A stretch of DNA of 64,000 bases, from the IMG/VR virus record IMGVR_UViG_3300036864_000176, positions 1 to 64,000 of that record; one strand, written 5' to 3'. The position numbers were made by a program, and so were the translations under genes. Below the pieces are notes generated by a model. The model worked only from the letters and a program-made list of their open reading frames with translations, searched no databases and was not told the origin of the DNA. Position 1 is the first letter of the stretch. Each line of letters begins with the position of its first letter. Positions 50,301 to 58,215 of this stretch are shown here, in pieces. The DNA comes from a virus.

Positions 50301-51814
50301 AGCAGGCGGGGATCGAATACCGGCGGCTCGAACGCCGCGCCGAGCAGACCGACACGCTGCCCGACGACATCAAAGATGCGATGGTCCGGGTCGGCGAAGA
50401 GATGCACGCCCAGATCAACGCGGCCGACGACGCGCTCGCCGATCACCGTGACGCCGGTCGGCGGCTGAAGGAGTTCAAGCGGCAGCAGCAGCTCTACGAA
50501 GAGAAGGAGATGGCGGCGACCGAAGCCGGGATGCCGAAGTCGTTCGGCGAGTACTGGGGGCGGCAAGCCAGCGGGCTGGCGCTGCTCGGGGCCGCGCTCG
50601 TCATCCGGTCGTCGCGGAATGCCGACGACACCAAGTGGTACGAGTACCGCATCAAGGGCCACACCTACGATTTCCGCGCCTACTCGCCGGTGCCCGTCCC
50701 GTTCCTGCTGCCGGCCGACGTCCTCATCGACGCCTGGCGCCACACCGATTGGGACCAGTTCCATCAGATCCGCAATGACTACTTCGCGAATCACCCGGAC
50801 GCCGATCGCTGGAACCCCTACACCCAATCGGTCGCCACCGAGCAGGCGATGGAGCAGGCGTATCACGGCAAGTACACTGGTGAGTCGCTTCGCAACGAAG
50901 CCGCGGCGGCTTTCTTCTCGATGAGTCGGGCGATGGGCATCACCAGCGCGGTCATCGACTACCTCACGGGGCAGACAGGGTCGAGTGGCAGCGTCGGGCA
51001 CGAAGGCATCCAGCAGCGGATCGCGGCTGCGGTCTTCACGACCATCGGCCAGTTCCTCGGCCGCTTCACGACGCCAGGACAGATTCCCAAGGACATCATC
51101 GGGCAGTTCTCGCCTGAAGAGGCCAAGGCTCGCATCCCGGAGGAATCGACACCGGAGCACCCGAACCTGACGAAGCTGCTCTACCAGCCGGCGCTCGCGC
51201 ATCTCCCTGGCGCCAGCCGCTACATCCCGGAGAAGATCAGCCCGTTCACCGGCCAGCCGATCACCGGCGTCAACACCGGACTGCGGCAGCTCGTCGGGCT
51301 GACCGAGCGCGATCGCAACCGGTTCGAGGACGAGCTGAATCGCACCGGCACGTCTTACGGCACGCTCGCCCCGAGAGCGATTGGCGAGCGTGACTTCGAC
51401 AATTCGGTCGCCGAGCACTACGCCGAGATCCTGCGGACGACGATCGGACCGAAGCTGCTCGACAATGCGCGCTACGCCAATCCGAAGACCGAGCCAGACG
51501 TGAAGCGCGAGCTGATTTCGAAGTACATCGGCGGCGCGAAGCTCAAAGCCTATGTCGAGGCGGGCAAGGACTGGAACCTGGATGCGCGCGAGACTCGGGG
51601 ATTGACCTCACCGGCGCAGGCGGAGCGGCGGCGGCTGTTGAAGCGGTGGATCGGGTTGCTGCAGCAGCAGACCCTGGAAGACCATCCGGAGCTGAAGAAC
51701 ACACCGACAGAGCCGGAGCCGGAGCCGCGGCCAGAGCCGCCACCGCAGCCGTTTGGCGTGCCGCCGCCGCAGGCGTTCAATCAGTACGGACCGCCGCCGT
51801 CGGCCACGCTCTGA
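44339..51814 (+). CDS. Giant internal virion protein with ART-like domain (2491 aa)
   Basis: The N-terminal half is modular: helical segments with a short hydrophobic patch (QTVVGLFFGIGTSHILNE) alternate with Pro-rich linkers (about residues 430-460, 720-760, 1120-1300). Residues about 940-1040 look like an ADP-ribosyltransferase fold: LYRWEPESG, then GSWYTDTPEHLEFYKRESEG, then EHEYFVPADV (R, S/T and E-x-E). The C-terminal 1,100 residues are long helices with a membrane-like segment (YWGRQASGLALLGAALVI near 2075). Size, place and layout fit giant podoviral ejection proteins. ART activity is inference. Confidence 0.7.
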   Translation: MPPQQPDPGTPAAPAPPPGQPRRLLSPEEFAGIWRHAYPELSKETDDDRLLTHAIVGLYPEFGRDVVDVLGGAEMAQAPPTAAPLPGLRPPPSPISLEPYGPDVGPLETIARQTVAAQAQVPVQETYTRQREAAVNAAYQAQKQQRERRHAAGLPPKPTGITLPPAEAPPPEALSQFVTHQLGSFPTGLAGAIEGTPDFLRAIGQGPAMTEWRLPHPPTMSEPEVAHAVAKFANNSMEAGTFLIPEGLAKHPIQTVVGLFFGIGTSHILNEVGQSQGWDPRNTELVSTLGGLITGITAAWSTRVPGAVYRHFDARATEAELAKQYIAAAEGEAIAQPIRAAAAAEQASQQAIFQRASDAIREMQEERRAKTRELYTRAWLNRVRETAALQGTQPSPFTAIDAANTNLLLQHLDQFTQLSDGALTRMANYPTPYSPPPPPLELSPRGGTGRDYGPGPGGPILGAPPDYVPPQIESTTATPYRGPRVAASTEEPPAPLTPLTELLEGQLRAQPQPAPGTTGPPRPAPATAERMRGRLREQQSYLDAFEQEMLDATSQMEDMPHERGRLVWNRGTQTLDEANEVFLPPVPGAPIYHDIVGHDTANPPTRAYITAIMQAWRETRAKTGNELLTAGEIDANGDTAITRLQARLGLKTTGGARRAYDTWIPEVRRAVDKNVRRRLSDVAWLREKGGVEQPTPPPEPIPDFMREDYQFEPEKTRGEPLEPGSQGELPGTGPQPGISTPTGPPPEVPFSLRGPAVRGTPPVEEPLPLPEPPEPGQEGMIRLDLLVPFADKLDRWAEAWHAGKERRAAARQQVLDEIDRAIDQMIAAGRIREDDAPKVQETLQEVLERRAVPSVRQLEQSGRPPAAPTRQAPAPPPDYTERTLVDYQLPDGTVVKVDDSAAKGAATIDFTLQGGKIVQATRVSPVTPGIGARIRPFVKPEQQRTVTLYRWEPESGTGTGVPDWVRQSPDYQASQQAAGSWYTDTPEHLEFYKRESEGRGRVVQIQVTPEEAERLKVANNPQAPHARFSADPEHEYFVPADVRARARTATPKPTGEDLAALHERVIALDDELGHPFGDRDDFSAMLNTATEDLDAGTLQAALQDLEAVQAQRWGRGSEQQPALPGAESVRETETPTPEFEAPFSLTPPEHGTPPPSPIGQPSLFGAEPPGPVGTLPFTPKPATVPPGWQNVGGVDLPPLPESLTAAPKGPAQIRPFEKPGGEPSEAPPEPPPEPGAPPAPLKPGQPSLFDRLKGEEGRIGKDRISLIGLRDGTSVEQMTRWLKRNRAAYGDTDWFKEVEAAVDRGDGRTAFRTVLVVETLMNKEVVQTPKIIPGEQVRQPGGQYGPSQPKQILEPTTPGYKVAKKDIESILGVPLPPDFGVDTVGGTYLGDLHGRLRMPATDMLLAGSIVRPLIDATDPTKVILIPGNTDTRLRLFRQIADQIAREMPDEIVQPLMELTGIKDPIELAKHFTRRASDAGRLLQSLSAWRDANWDQVVKLTREGFGDTLDDDDVAGLSSRTPNGFLKWLYTEATPEDLKNIGFRPPPTIKFKTKEGDAWAKRWFRSNLDRQARTKGLQETIDNLTKEMSWLNIDRLMLQGSLDASRGGRKRDAIDITEDTSRAFAISQLSTANRNFDTQGIAYNVAGLDDLLGAAASGLFGVMKKAVGMESAAPNLADAKRLITHARELAKAAWPGFAGGSSGRVGVRSMLRHPLTDTMQVVYDLHREQLKGMSSSDVRKVLAVVDEFPRHAAALLGATSFEEAGGAGGEAGGAIGVPQTKLERYAALAHKARNFVTTPTRIQEAMYRGMAASASFRSQLREKGLDPAAVLAGDDTGDPFPGLVERFGQQEVERMAGIAVSSALNATFAAKPYPGTIPDALMRIFSAEGIGPVLRTGYPFPRFNLVNAPRWFYDHSLAGLFDAPLYALNVAGRAIGVPGSAPFKGRLYRGIEAGLIHDQIPKITQQINGAQYDLAVTTQEYTAATLAAKQAGIEYRRLERRAEQTDTLPDDIKDAMVRVGEEMHAQINAADDALADHRDAGRRLKEFKRQQQLYEEKEMAATEAGMPKSFGEYWGRQASGLALLGAALVIRSSRNADDTKWYEYRIKGHTYDFRAYSPVPVPFLLPADVLIDAWRHTDWDQFHQIRNDYFANHPDADRWNPYTQSVATEQAMEQAYHGKYTGESLRNEAAAAFFSMSRAMGITSAVIDYLTGQTGSSGSVGHEGIQQRIAAAVFTTIGQFLGRFTTPGQIPKDIIGQFSPEEAKARIPEESTPEHPNLTKLLYQPALAHLPGASRYIPEKISPFTGQPITGVNTGLRQLVGLTERDRNRFEDELNRTGTSYGTLAPRAIGERDFDNSVAEHYAEILRTTIGPKLLDNARYANPKTEPDVKRELISKYIGGAKLKAYVEAGKDWNLDARETRGLTSPAQAERRRLLKRWIGLLQQQTLEDHPELKNTPTEPEPEPRPEPPPQPFGVPPPQAFNQYGPPPSATL

Positions 51815-52329
51815 ACGTAGGCGAGTATCAAGATCGTTCGTTGAATTCTTCTATAGTACCGCGCCAAATCATGGCGTGCTCCGCATAGACGACAAGACGT
51901 GGCTCGTCCACATGGCCCACGACGCGCGGGAGGAAAGGCCGTGTGCGGCTTCACGGCTTTGCAGCAGCTACAGATTCGCTCCTCGTTTGGGTTACCGCCA
52001 GCCGCCCGAATTCGCATTCGCCAGTGCAGAAGGCGGTGGTACGCCTGATCCTGGCAGATCACCAAGTTTCGATTTCGATTGTCGAGTGAGTTTCGGTTGT
52101 GGTGATGAACGACAGCCTTCGGCGGCAGCTTGTGACCGAGTGCCTGTTCAGCAATGAGAACGTGAAGCTGTTGATTGTCGCGTTTGGAGTAACCAGCGTG
52201 GCGGATGTTCAGTTTGGCTCTGTGGCCTTTGATGAACCGAACGCACGATGAAGATGGGCGACGCGGTGCGGACACCAAACGACCACAGCCACATTCGCAG
52301 TACTTACCGCTAGAATTGACGTCAGCCAT
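51781..52329 (-). CDS. HNH endonuclease downstream of the giant gene
   Basis: The 182-residue protein begins CECGCGRLV and contains GHRAKLNIRHAGY. The HNH core is HVLIAEQALGHKLPPKAVVH followed by HHNRNSLDNRNRNLVICQDQ, then a C-terminal C4 zinc site (CSCCKAVKP...CRLCGARH). It is antisense and overlaps the last 34 bp of the giant virion gene. Confidence 0.8.
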   Translation of the reverse strand: MADVNSSGKYCECGCGRLVSAPRRPSSSCVRFIKGHRAKLNIRHAGYSKRDNQQLHVLIAEQALGHKLPPKAVVHHHNRNSLDNRNRNLVICQDQAYHRLLHWRMRIRAAGGNPNEERICSCCKAVKPHTAFPPARRGPCGRATSCRLCGARHDLARYYRRIQRTILILAYVQSVADGGGPY

Positions 52330-52362
52330 CGCCGCGAACCTCGCACTTCGCAGGAGTTGGTG

Positions 52363-52396
52363 AGAAGCCGATCGACGTTGACGCGCCGATCGGCTT
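52363..52396. terminator. Bidirectional hairpin between convergent operons
   Basis: GAAGCCGATCG (52363-52373) pairs perfectly with CGATCGGCTTC (52386-52396) across a 12-nt loop. It lies between the rightward late operon (with its antisense HNH) and the leftward replication block, so it could terminate both. Confidence 0.6.
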
Positions 52397-52408
52397 CGTT
52401 AGTCTAGA

Positions 52409-53107
52409 TCACTTCACAGTCCCCAACGAGAGGATCTTCAGGATCAGCGGAGCGGCTGATCGCTTCGCGCCAGCCACGACTTCGTTGAGCCGGGTCTCGA
52501 CGTGACTGACCTCACTACTGAGTTTCTCGGTGTCGGCGGCCTGCTGCTGCCGGAGCTGTTCGACGGCGTACAGCAGCCGATCGACTTTGGCGTCGATGGT
52601 GGCGAGGCTGTCGGCAGGATCAGGCGGCGGTGACGGCGGATCGGCCGGAGGCGGTGTCGGTGTCGGCGGTGCCGGATTGAGATTGATCGGCGGCCGCCAC
52701 CGCGCCGGATCGACCGGCGACAGCGTCATCCAATGCGGCGAGTTCGGCCCCTCGGGCCCGGCGCCGAGAATGTCCACGATCACGCCGTTCCGGTAGGCCA
52801 CGATGTCGGTGGCGTAGCCACGACAGTTTGCGCCGGTCGGCTTGTCCAGGAGTCCAGCCTGTTCACTCGCCAGCAGCTGCACGACCCGCATCGTCACCTC
52901 GAATCGGGAGCAGTCATCGTGATCGACGGCCACGCCCGCTGCGATCGCGGCCGCCTTGGCTTGCCGCACCACGTCGGTGTGATCGATCGTCTGGCTGGTC
53001 GCCGGAGTGGCCCAGAGCAGACCGAGCAGCACCAGCATCGCCGCCATGAGAGCGAGTGCAACATAGTCGCCGGGATGATTGCCGAGATGTGGGCGGGGTT
53101 TGGTCAC
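52409..53107 (-). CDS. Membrane-anchored protein with Pro-rich linker and coiled coil (232 aa)
   Basis: GTG 53107 has GGTGAGG upstream. A transmembrane segment (ALALMAAMLVLLGLLWATPA, residues 17-36) is followed by a periplasmic-type domain with two cysteines. A Pro-rich linker (about residues 145-165) and a coiled coil (DAKVDRLLYAVEQLRQQQAA) come next. The layout recalls spanins or tethered envelope proteins, but no lysis neighbours are seen. It is the last gene of the leftward block. Confidence 0.55.
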   Translation of the reverse strand: MTKPRPHLGNHPGDYVALALMAAMLVLLGLLWATPATSQTIDHTDVVRQAKAAAIAAGVAVDHDDCSRFEVTMRVVQLLASEQAGLLDKPTGANCRGYATDIVAYRNGVIVDILGAGPEGPNSPHWMTLSPVDPARWRPPINLNPAPPTPTPPPADPPSPPPDPADSLATIDAKVDRLLYAVEQLRQQQAADTEKLSSEVSHVETRLNEVVAGAKRSAAPLILKILSLGTVK

Positions 53108-53117
53108 AATGAAAACC

Positions 53118-56100
53118 TCACCCTAGTTGTACCGCCAGATCGTCGATGTCGTCGCGCTCATCGATCTCATCCGGCATATAGAAGGGCTCATGCTGCGTTG
53201 GAGGCTGAGCAGGCGTCATCGGCGGGATCGCGTAGTCGGTCATCGCGCCCCACGTCTTGCCGACTTTGACAGCGACGTCAACACGCAGGTACGGGCCAAT
53301 GTTCAATTCAGGTGGACACGGCTGCCGCAACTCCTCACGCCGCATGACCTCGACTACCGTTTCGATCACTCGATCGCACACCTGATTGGGAACTTCCAGT
53401 AACAGGCTGTCGTGAATCGGCGCACGAAACGGGGTCTTGCCGTAGTACACGTCTCCGATCCAGCTTTCTGAGTCCGGGTGGAAGAGATCGAGCTGCGCCT
53501 CCTTCAACCGACCAGCAGCGATCGATTGCGGGTAAAAGGCAATCGCCCGTTTCGCATCTTCGCCGAGCTGTAATCGGTACAGCCGTCCACCCGAGAGTAC
53601 GATGCCTTTCGGCCGCCCGTGCTCGTCAAGCTGGCCGCGCTTCGTGGCCCATAAAACACTCTTCCGGTACTCCATCTGGTTCAACGGCTTCAGCGAGAGA
53701 ATCGACCAGAACCAGTGTCGAGCCGAAAAAACGTGGTACTTCCCGCTCTGCGTCAACTGGTAGTAGTCATCGACCCACGGACCACCGAGATAGCCGTGCT
53801 CATGGGCCAGATCGCGCACGCGCTGATGGAACGCCTTTAGCTTCGGCGCAACGCCGTAGTAGAGATCCTGCACCTGCTGCGCGTCTTTGAGCGTCGGATA
53901 CACGTCGGGGAACGTCTCGACCATGCCATAGGTCGACATCCCGTACGCGTTCGCGTGCACACACCGTTTGGCGACGTTGTAGGCCGCCGGTTCGTGCTGC
54001 TTGATCTCTTTGAAGTAGGCTGCGAGATCCGCATCGGACCACGACAGTGAGGCTGGTCGGTTCAGCAGGTGACTCGCGAGAAACGCATGGATCCCGAGAT
54101 AGGCCAGCCGCACATAGTCACCGTCGCCCATCATCCAGCCCGTCTCGACCGCCTCGATACCAACGTAGTCGGCTTCGATCAACATGCAGCCAGGACTGGC
54201 TTCGATGCAGTCACGGAAGCCAGAGGCCAGTGAGTGTGGCCCACCACGATCGTGGTACACGTTCTGGATGTTCGGGTTCACCGATGAGTCGCGGAGGGTC
54301 GAAGGCCGAAACGTGATGAAGGGATGGAGACGTTCGTCAGCCCAGATGCGCTTCTGCGTGCCGACGACATAGGTCGAGTCGATTTTTTTAATCGCTTTGT
54401 ACTCGAGTAACTGCTGATAGATCGGGTTCTTCGTCTTCTTCAGTAGCCGCTGCAGTGTTTCCTTATTGCCGGTCGGCCGCTTGCTCTTCTTCGCCAGACC
54501 GGGCTGCTCACCACTGTCCTGGATCAGTCGGAGAATCTGCTGGCTCGCATCGGGGTTGAAGGGCAATTTCCAAAACCAGCGGGGCTCTCGTCGCTGCTCT
54601 AGCACGACCTCCGGCTTCGGTGGGAGACCGTCCGTGAACAGCGACGGCTCGATCAGATACTTCGGGCAGCGGTGGCGCGGACCGACATTCTCTTTTTTCC
54701 CGCACGTCCGACACACCCGGACGGTGCTCACGACGTCGCGTGCGACCAGCTCAATCCGCTCGGTGAGATACGCGGTCTTTGCCGAGTCACCGTTCTTGCC
54801 GAACAACCCGGCCGGAGGACCGCCTTCTGGTTTCTCACGATACCCGTCCTTCGGCTTCAGCGTGCCGAGCGCCGTCGAGTCTCCGAGCTGCGCCAGGCGT
54901 GTCGTCGCTTCTGCCTGCAGACGCTGGTGAAAGGCATTCAGCCGCTCGGTGTTGACGCGCAGTCCGACCTCATGCGCCGGTCGCAGCACGATCTTCTCCC
55001 GCTCGTGCGTATGCCGGTAGAACGCCTCCCAGAGTCCGGCCTGCAGCAGATCTTTCACGACACCGTGACCACAGCGGAGAGTGTGGACGCCGTCGAGGGC
55101 GGCGTACTCAGCCTCACGGCCTTTCACCTTGGCCAAGTGCTTCCATGCCGCACAGACCGAGTAGAGCGGCGCCACGAAACCGAGACCCAACGGCAAGTCA
55201 CTCTGCAGATGATGAAAAGCCCAGGCGACGTCCCAGATGTCGGTTCCGATGACCTTGTGCCCCGCCAAGCGGAGCCGTGGTTCGTCGTAACTTTTAAACC
55301 AACACAACACCGTCCCGGCTGCTGCCAGCAGGTCGTCGATGATCTTGCGGTACGGCTCCTCGTACGGGACGGTGACACCCTCATCGGAACGGTAGGCAAA
55401 ATTCACGCGCAGGATCTGCGTCGAGGTGTCGGACGGTGTCAACTCTCCTTCGTCGCGACCGACTTTATCGGCGGTCTCAATATCGACGGCTAACCAGACC
55501 GCATCCGGGTTTCGTTGGAGCTCCTGCAAGTACGTTGACGCCCAGAACTGGAAGGCGAGCGGGCTCGGATCGAGGTGGAGCGTCGGCGGCACGGGAAGCT
55601 GCCAGCCAATCTCGGCAGCCTGCTTCGCCCGCGTGAGATCAAATCGAACGACGTCCGTGAGGTTCGCCGCGCCGCGCTGTATATGGGAGGGATGGTACGT
55701 CGGCACAATCAGGCGGCCTGCGGCCGGACCGTACTCGATGCGCTGCACGGTGCCATGAAAGTTCTGCAGATTGATTCCGTCCGCACCCCAGAGATCCAAG
55801 ACCTGCCGCAGCGCGACCGCGCCCAACGTCACGATCACCCGATGCGGCTCCTGCAGCAGCGGGTCTCGATACTGCCCACACTGACTGATCGCCGAGTGCT
55901 GCCAGGGCGCCCCGTCGAGCCAATCACCGGGTGGCTCACAAGAGACGACGTTGCCAATGCGGATTGTCTCGCGGGAGAGGCCAGACCGCGTGCAGAGGCG
56001 CGACAACATACTGCCGGCCGGACCAGAGAACGGAGCACCAGTCAGGACTTCGACGTGACCAGCCGCTTCTCCGATCAGCAGAATGGGCGACGTTGGTGGA

Positions 56101-56186
56101 CCGGAGGGTGGGACGAAGCCCCAACCTCTCAGTTCAAGTGTGCAGCCCGAACAACCAGCGGGTTTCCGTCGGCTAGGTAAAGGCAC
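53118..56186 (-). CDS. Family A DNA polymerase fused to an Fe-S UDG-like domain
   Basis: From GTG 56186 the protein has 1,022 residues. Residues 12-200: family 4 UDG-like, with CSGC, VVSCEPPG and ISQCGQ cysteines (a 4Fe-4S set), GEAAGHVEVLTGAPFSGPAG and YHPSHIQRG. Residues about 230-400: 3'-5' exonuclease-like with LAVDIETADK. A zinc-knuckle insertion (CRTCGKKE...RHRC) follows. Palm/fingers: motif A IEADYVGIEA, motif B AKRCVHANAYGMSTYG, motif C PIHDSLLLE. Motif C has HDS where the family has HDE, and motif A lacks the Ser-Gln of DYSQIELR. The upstream HNH gene abuts, overlapping by 14 bp, so the true N-terminus may have been lost. It replicates the phage genome. Confidence 0.8.
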   Translation of the reverse strand: MPLPSRRKPAGCSGCTLELRGWGFVPPSGPPTSPILLIGEAAGHVEVLTGAPFSGPAGSMLSRLCTRSGLSRETIRIGNVVSCEPPGDWLDGAPWQHSAISQCGQYRDPLLQEPHRVIVTLGAVALRQVLDLWGADGINLQNFHGTVQRIEYGPAAGRLIVPTYHPSHIQRGAANLTDVVRFDLTRAKQAAEIGWQLPVPPTLHLDPSPLAFQFWASTYLQELQRNPDAVWLAVDIETADKVGRDEGELTPSDTSTQILRVNFAYRSDEGVTVPYEEPYRKIIDDLLAAAGTVLCWFKSYDEPRLRLAGHKVIGTDIWDVAWAFHHLQSDLPLGLGFVAPLYSVCAAWKHLAKVKGREAEYAALDGVHTLRCGHGVVKDLLQAGLWEAFYRHTHEREKIVLRPAHEVGLRVNTERLNAFHQRLQAEATTRLAQLGDSTALGTLKPKDGYREKPEGGPPAGLFGKNGDSAKTAYLTERIELVARDVVSTVRVCRTCGKKENVGPRHRCPKYLIEPSLFTDGLPPKPEVVLEQRREPRWFWKLPFNPDASQQILRLIQDSGEQPGLAKKSKRPTGNKETLQRLLKKTKNPIYQQLLEYKAIKKIDSTYVVGTQKRIWADERLHPFITFRPSTLRDSSVNPNIQNVYHDRGGPHSLASGFRDCIEASPGCMLIEADYVGIEAVETGWMMGDGDYVRLAYLGIHAFLASHLLNRPASLSWSDADLAAYFKEIKQHEPAAYNVAKRCVHANAYGMSTYGMVETFPDVYPTLKDAQQVQDLYYGVAPKLKAFHQRVRDLAHEHGYLGGPWVDDYYQLTQSGKYHVFSARHWFWSILSLKPLNQMEYRKSVLWATKRGQLDEHGRPKGIVLSGGRLYRLQLGEDAKRAIAFYPQSIAAGRLKEAQLDLFHPDSESWIGDVYYGKTPFRAPIHDSLLLEVPNQVCDRVIETVVEVMRREELRQPCPPELNIGPYLRVDVAVKVGKTWGAMTDYAIPPMTPAQPPTQHEPFYMPDEIDERDDIDDLAVQLG

Positions 56187-56775
56187 GAACGATGTTCTCG
56201 TGCTTGAGACGCCAGCGTGCGAGCGCGTACGACTGCATCTGACAGGAGGGCGAGCAGGTTTTCGTCTTCGGGTAGTTGACGGGGACGGTGTACTCCCCTC
56301 CACAAACTGTGCAGGTCCGCGTCTGCCTCGCGGCGCCGGCGTAATGCGTCCGGGTCAGCTCCCGACTGCGACAGGCAGCACAGACACCACGACTTTGGTG
56401 GGGATCGTCCCTTCCGCAAATGCGGCAAAGCTGTCGATGCAGACGATGCAAGCTCGTATGCCGATCCCGAGGAACGATCTCCAGATTCGCCAGATCGTTG
56501 TTGAGTTTGTTTCCGTCCTTGTGATGAACGCACTCATCGACAGCAAGTAGGCGCCCGATCTGCTGCTCAACGATGTACCGATGCTCCAGCACATCTCGCC
56601 CGTTCACACGTCGCCAGCGGTACTCCTTGTTGATCCAGGATTGTGTATCTGTGTGAGCGCCAAACGGGCGATCGAACGGCACCCCATCGTATTGCCGCTG
56701 CCAGTGAAAACGACAGAAGCCCTTCGCCCAATGCCTGCGACCGCACTCAGAAACACTACAGATCCGGTCAGCCAT
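56173..56775 (-). CDS. HNH endonuclease upstream of the polymerase
   Basis: ATG 56775 follows GGGAG. An N-terminal C/H knuckle (CSVSECGRRHWAKGFCRFHW) is followed by the HNH core: LEHRYIVEQQIGRLLAVDEC, VHHKDGNKLNNDLANLEIVP, HTSLHRLH. A C-terminal zinc site (CRICGRDD...CAAC, then CTVCGGEY) completes it. It runs into the 5' end of the polymerase gene. Confidence 0.85.
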   Translation of the reverse strand: MADRICSVSECGRRHWAKGFCRFHWQRQYDGVPFDRPFGAHTDTQSWINKEYRWRRVNGRDVLEHRYIVEQQIGRLLAVDECVHHKDGNKLNNDLANLEIVPRDRHTSLHRLHRQLCRICGRDDPHQSRGVCAACRSRELTRTHYAGAARQTRTCTVCGGEYTVPVNYPKTKTCSPSCQMQSYALARWRLKHENIVRAFT

Positions 56776-56785
56776 TTTCATCTCC

Positions 56786-57016
56786 CTAGCGATCGATCAC
56801 CTGTCCTCTAAATTCTGGTGCGGGTTGATCACAATTCCAGGCGATCGTGCCGCTCGCGCTACAGCCCGGGCAGCGCCAGTCGAACTCCCACGGCGACGGC
56901 GTGCGGGTGATGAACGTGGAGCTGCCGCAGTCGCAGTGACCTTTGGCCTGCTGCACGGCGGCCTTCGCCTGCCGCTGATTAGTGATGCCGGTCGTGTTTT
57001 CCGCTTCGGATGTCAT
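56786..57016 (-). CDS. Small zinc-ribbon protein (76 aa)
   Basis: A helical start (TNQRQAKAAVQQAKGH) leads to a C4 ribbon, CDCGSSTF and CPGCSASG, with a Trp-rich strand. Mini zinc ribbons like this may bind single-stranded nucleic acid. Located in the replication block; no specific family. Confidence 0.55.
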   Translation of the reverse strand: MTSEAENTTGITNQRQAKAAVQQAKGHCDCGSSTFITRTPSPWEFDWRCPGCSASGTIAWNCDQPAPEFRGQVIDR

Positions 57017-57122
57017 ACATCGTCCGCCGATTGATGCGGCCGAGCCGCGCGAGATCGCGGCGAGCCTTGACGTCCGCGCGCCAAGTGCGCCAGCGGCGCC
57101 ACCAGCGGACGAGGAAATTCAT
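56979..57122 (-). CDS. Trp/Arg-rich small protein (47 aa)
   Basis: ATG 57122 encodes MNFLVRWWRRWRTWRADVKA and on to TAA 56979-56981. It overlaps the next gene by 38 bp. The Trp/Arg-rich amphipathic helix looks membrane- or nucleic-acid-active. No SD, so translation is uncertain. Confidence 0.35.
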   Translation of the reverse strand: MNFLVRWWRRWRTWRADVKARRDLARLGRINRRTMYDIRSGKHDRHH

Positions 57123-57164
57123 CACTCAATTATCGCTGCAGCTCGCCGCGCACGGGCATTCACT

Positions 57165-57401
57165 TCAATCCGGCAGTTTGCCGCCGCCATGCGCTTTGCG
57201 CCAGACATCCATGGCCTCGGCGAGCTGCAGCGCCTCGTTGATCTTGGCCGCATTCACGCCACGGTACGCGGCCCGCTCAGCCCAATCACGGACGATCGCC
57301 GAGGCGATCTGGTCACGCGCACAGAGCACGAAGAGTGGCTCGTCATCTTGACTATGGGAGAAACAGCTCCCTGGGTTTGAAAGTTCTTCGGCTTTCGTCA
57401 T
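57165..57401 (-). CDS. Hypothetical protein (78 aa)
   Basis: ATG 57401 overlaps the upstream stop (TGATGA). Helical, with FVLCARDQIASAIVRDWAER and a Gly/Lys tail. No family recognised; member of a tight operon. Confidence 0.5.
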   Translation of the reverse strand: MTKAEELSNPGSCFSHSQDDEPLFVLCARDQIASAIVRDWAERAAYRGVNAAKINEALQLAEAMDVWRKAHGGGKLPD

Positions 57402-57682
57402 CACCAATCCTCGTCTGGCACCCGGCGCTGCACGTCGATGATCGTGCCGCGCAGCTCGGCGTAGCAGTACATCTTCGGCACGGTCTGGTAGTCGCCTTCG
57501 AACAGCGGCCGCAACTCCTTGATCATCGGCCCCTGGTAGAAGATCGCCTGGTCCTGGCTGTAGATCAGCACTTCGGTGTCGGCCGGCGGGTTGAGGTTGC
57601 GCTGGACCTTGACGATGCCGCGCCAGACCAGGCGGCCATGAATCGGACCGGAGCCGTTTCGGCGGGCTGCGATTTCAGGCAT
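57401..57682 (-). CDS. Hypothetical protein (93 aa)
   Basis: ATG 57682 overlaps the HNH stop (TGATG). A beta-rich protein with ADTEVLIYSQDQAIFYQGPM and GTIIDVQRRVPDEDW, similar in style to small phage OB- or SH3-like proteins. No family. Confidence 0.5.
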   Translation of the reverse strand: MPEIAARRNGSGPIHGRLVWRGIVKVQRNLNPPADTEVLIYSQDQAIFYQGPMIKELRPLFEGDYQTVPKMYCYAELRGTIIDVQRRVPDEDW

Positions 57683-58215
57683 CACTTTGTCCGTGCTGCG
57701 CGCTGTGCGGCGCGTCGTCGCCGTAGATACTTAAGTGCCCGCGCCGCGCCAGCGACTGGATCAGCCTGATATTTCTTTCTCGCCCACTCCCGACCTTGAT
57801 CACGGGCGCACACGCGACAGAAGCGCCAGCCCTTCGACTTTCCTTTCCACTCGGGCATCGGATCGAGCGGATGACCGCGTTTACAGGTGTCCTTCCGCGC
57901 ATTCTGAGCAGGGACGCTCACCCCACGCAGCGCGTTGATCTTGTGCGTCACCGGCTCCAGATGTTTCGGATTACAGCAAGCGGGCGTCCGGCAGAGGTGA
58001 TCGAGCTCCAGCCCCTCGGGCACCGGCCCGTTGATCGCTTCCCAGAGCAGGACGTGGACGTACTGGGCGCGGCCGTCCAATCGAAACGAGCCGTAGCCGC
58101 CGCTGAAGTGGCCACCGTTCCAGATCCAGCAACCACGTTCGTTGAGCGACAACTTGCCGAGATCGACGAATCGCATCGCGTCGACCGATGAGCGGAGCAC
58201 GCGCTCTACGCCCAT
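57682..58215 (-). CDS. HNH_3 homing endonuclease next to the helicase
   Basis: AAGGTG precedes ATG 58215, which lies inside the end of the helicase gene. Core motifs: CWIWNGGHFSGGYGSF, VHVLLWEAINGPVPEGLELD, HLCRTPACCNPKHLEPV, then a CKRGH...CRVC zinc site and a basic C-terminus. A further member of the HNH_3 group. Confidence 0.85.
   Translation of the reverse strand: MGVERVLRSSVDAMRFVDLGKLSLNERGCWIWNGGHFSGGYGSFRLDGRAQYVHVLLWEAINGPVPEGLELDHLCRTPACCNPKHLEPVTHKINALRGVSVPAQNARKDTCKRGHPLDPMPEWKGKSKGWRFCRVCARDQGREWARKKYQADPVAGAARALKYLRRRRAAQRAARTK

Noticed and set aside
49538-51418. 626-residue minus-strand ORF inside the giant virion gene
   Set aside because: Antisense shadow of a continuous 2,491-codon frame.
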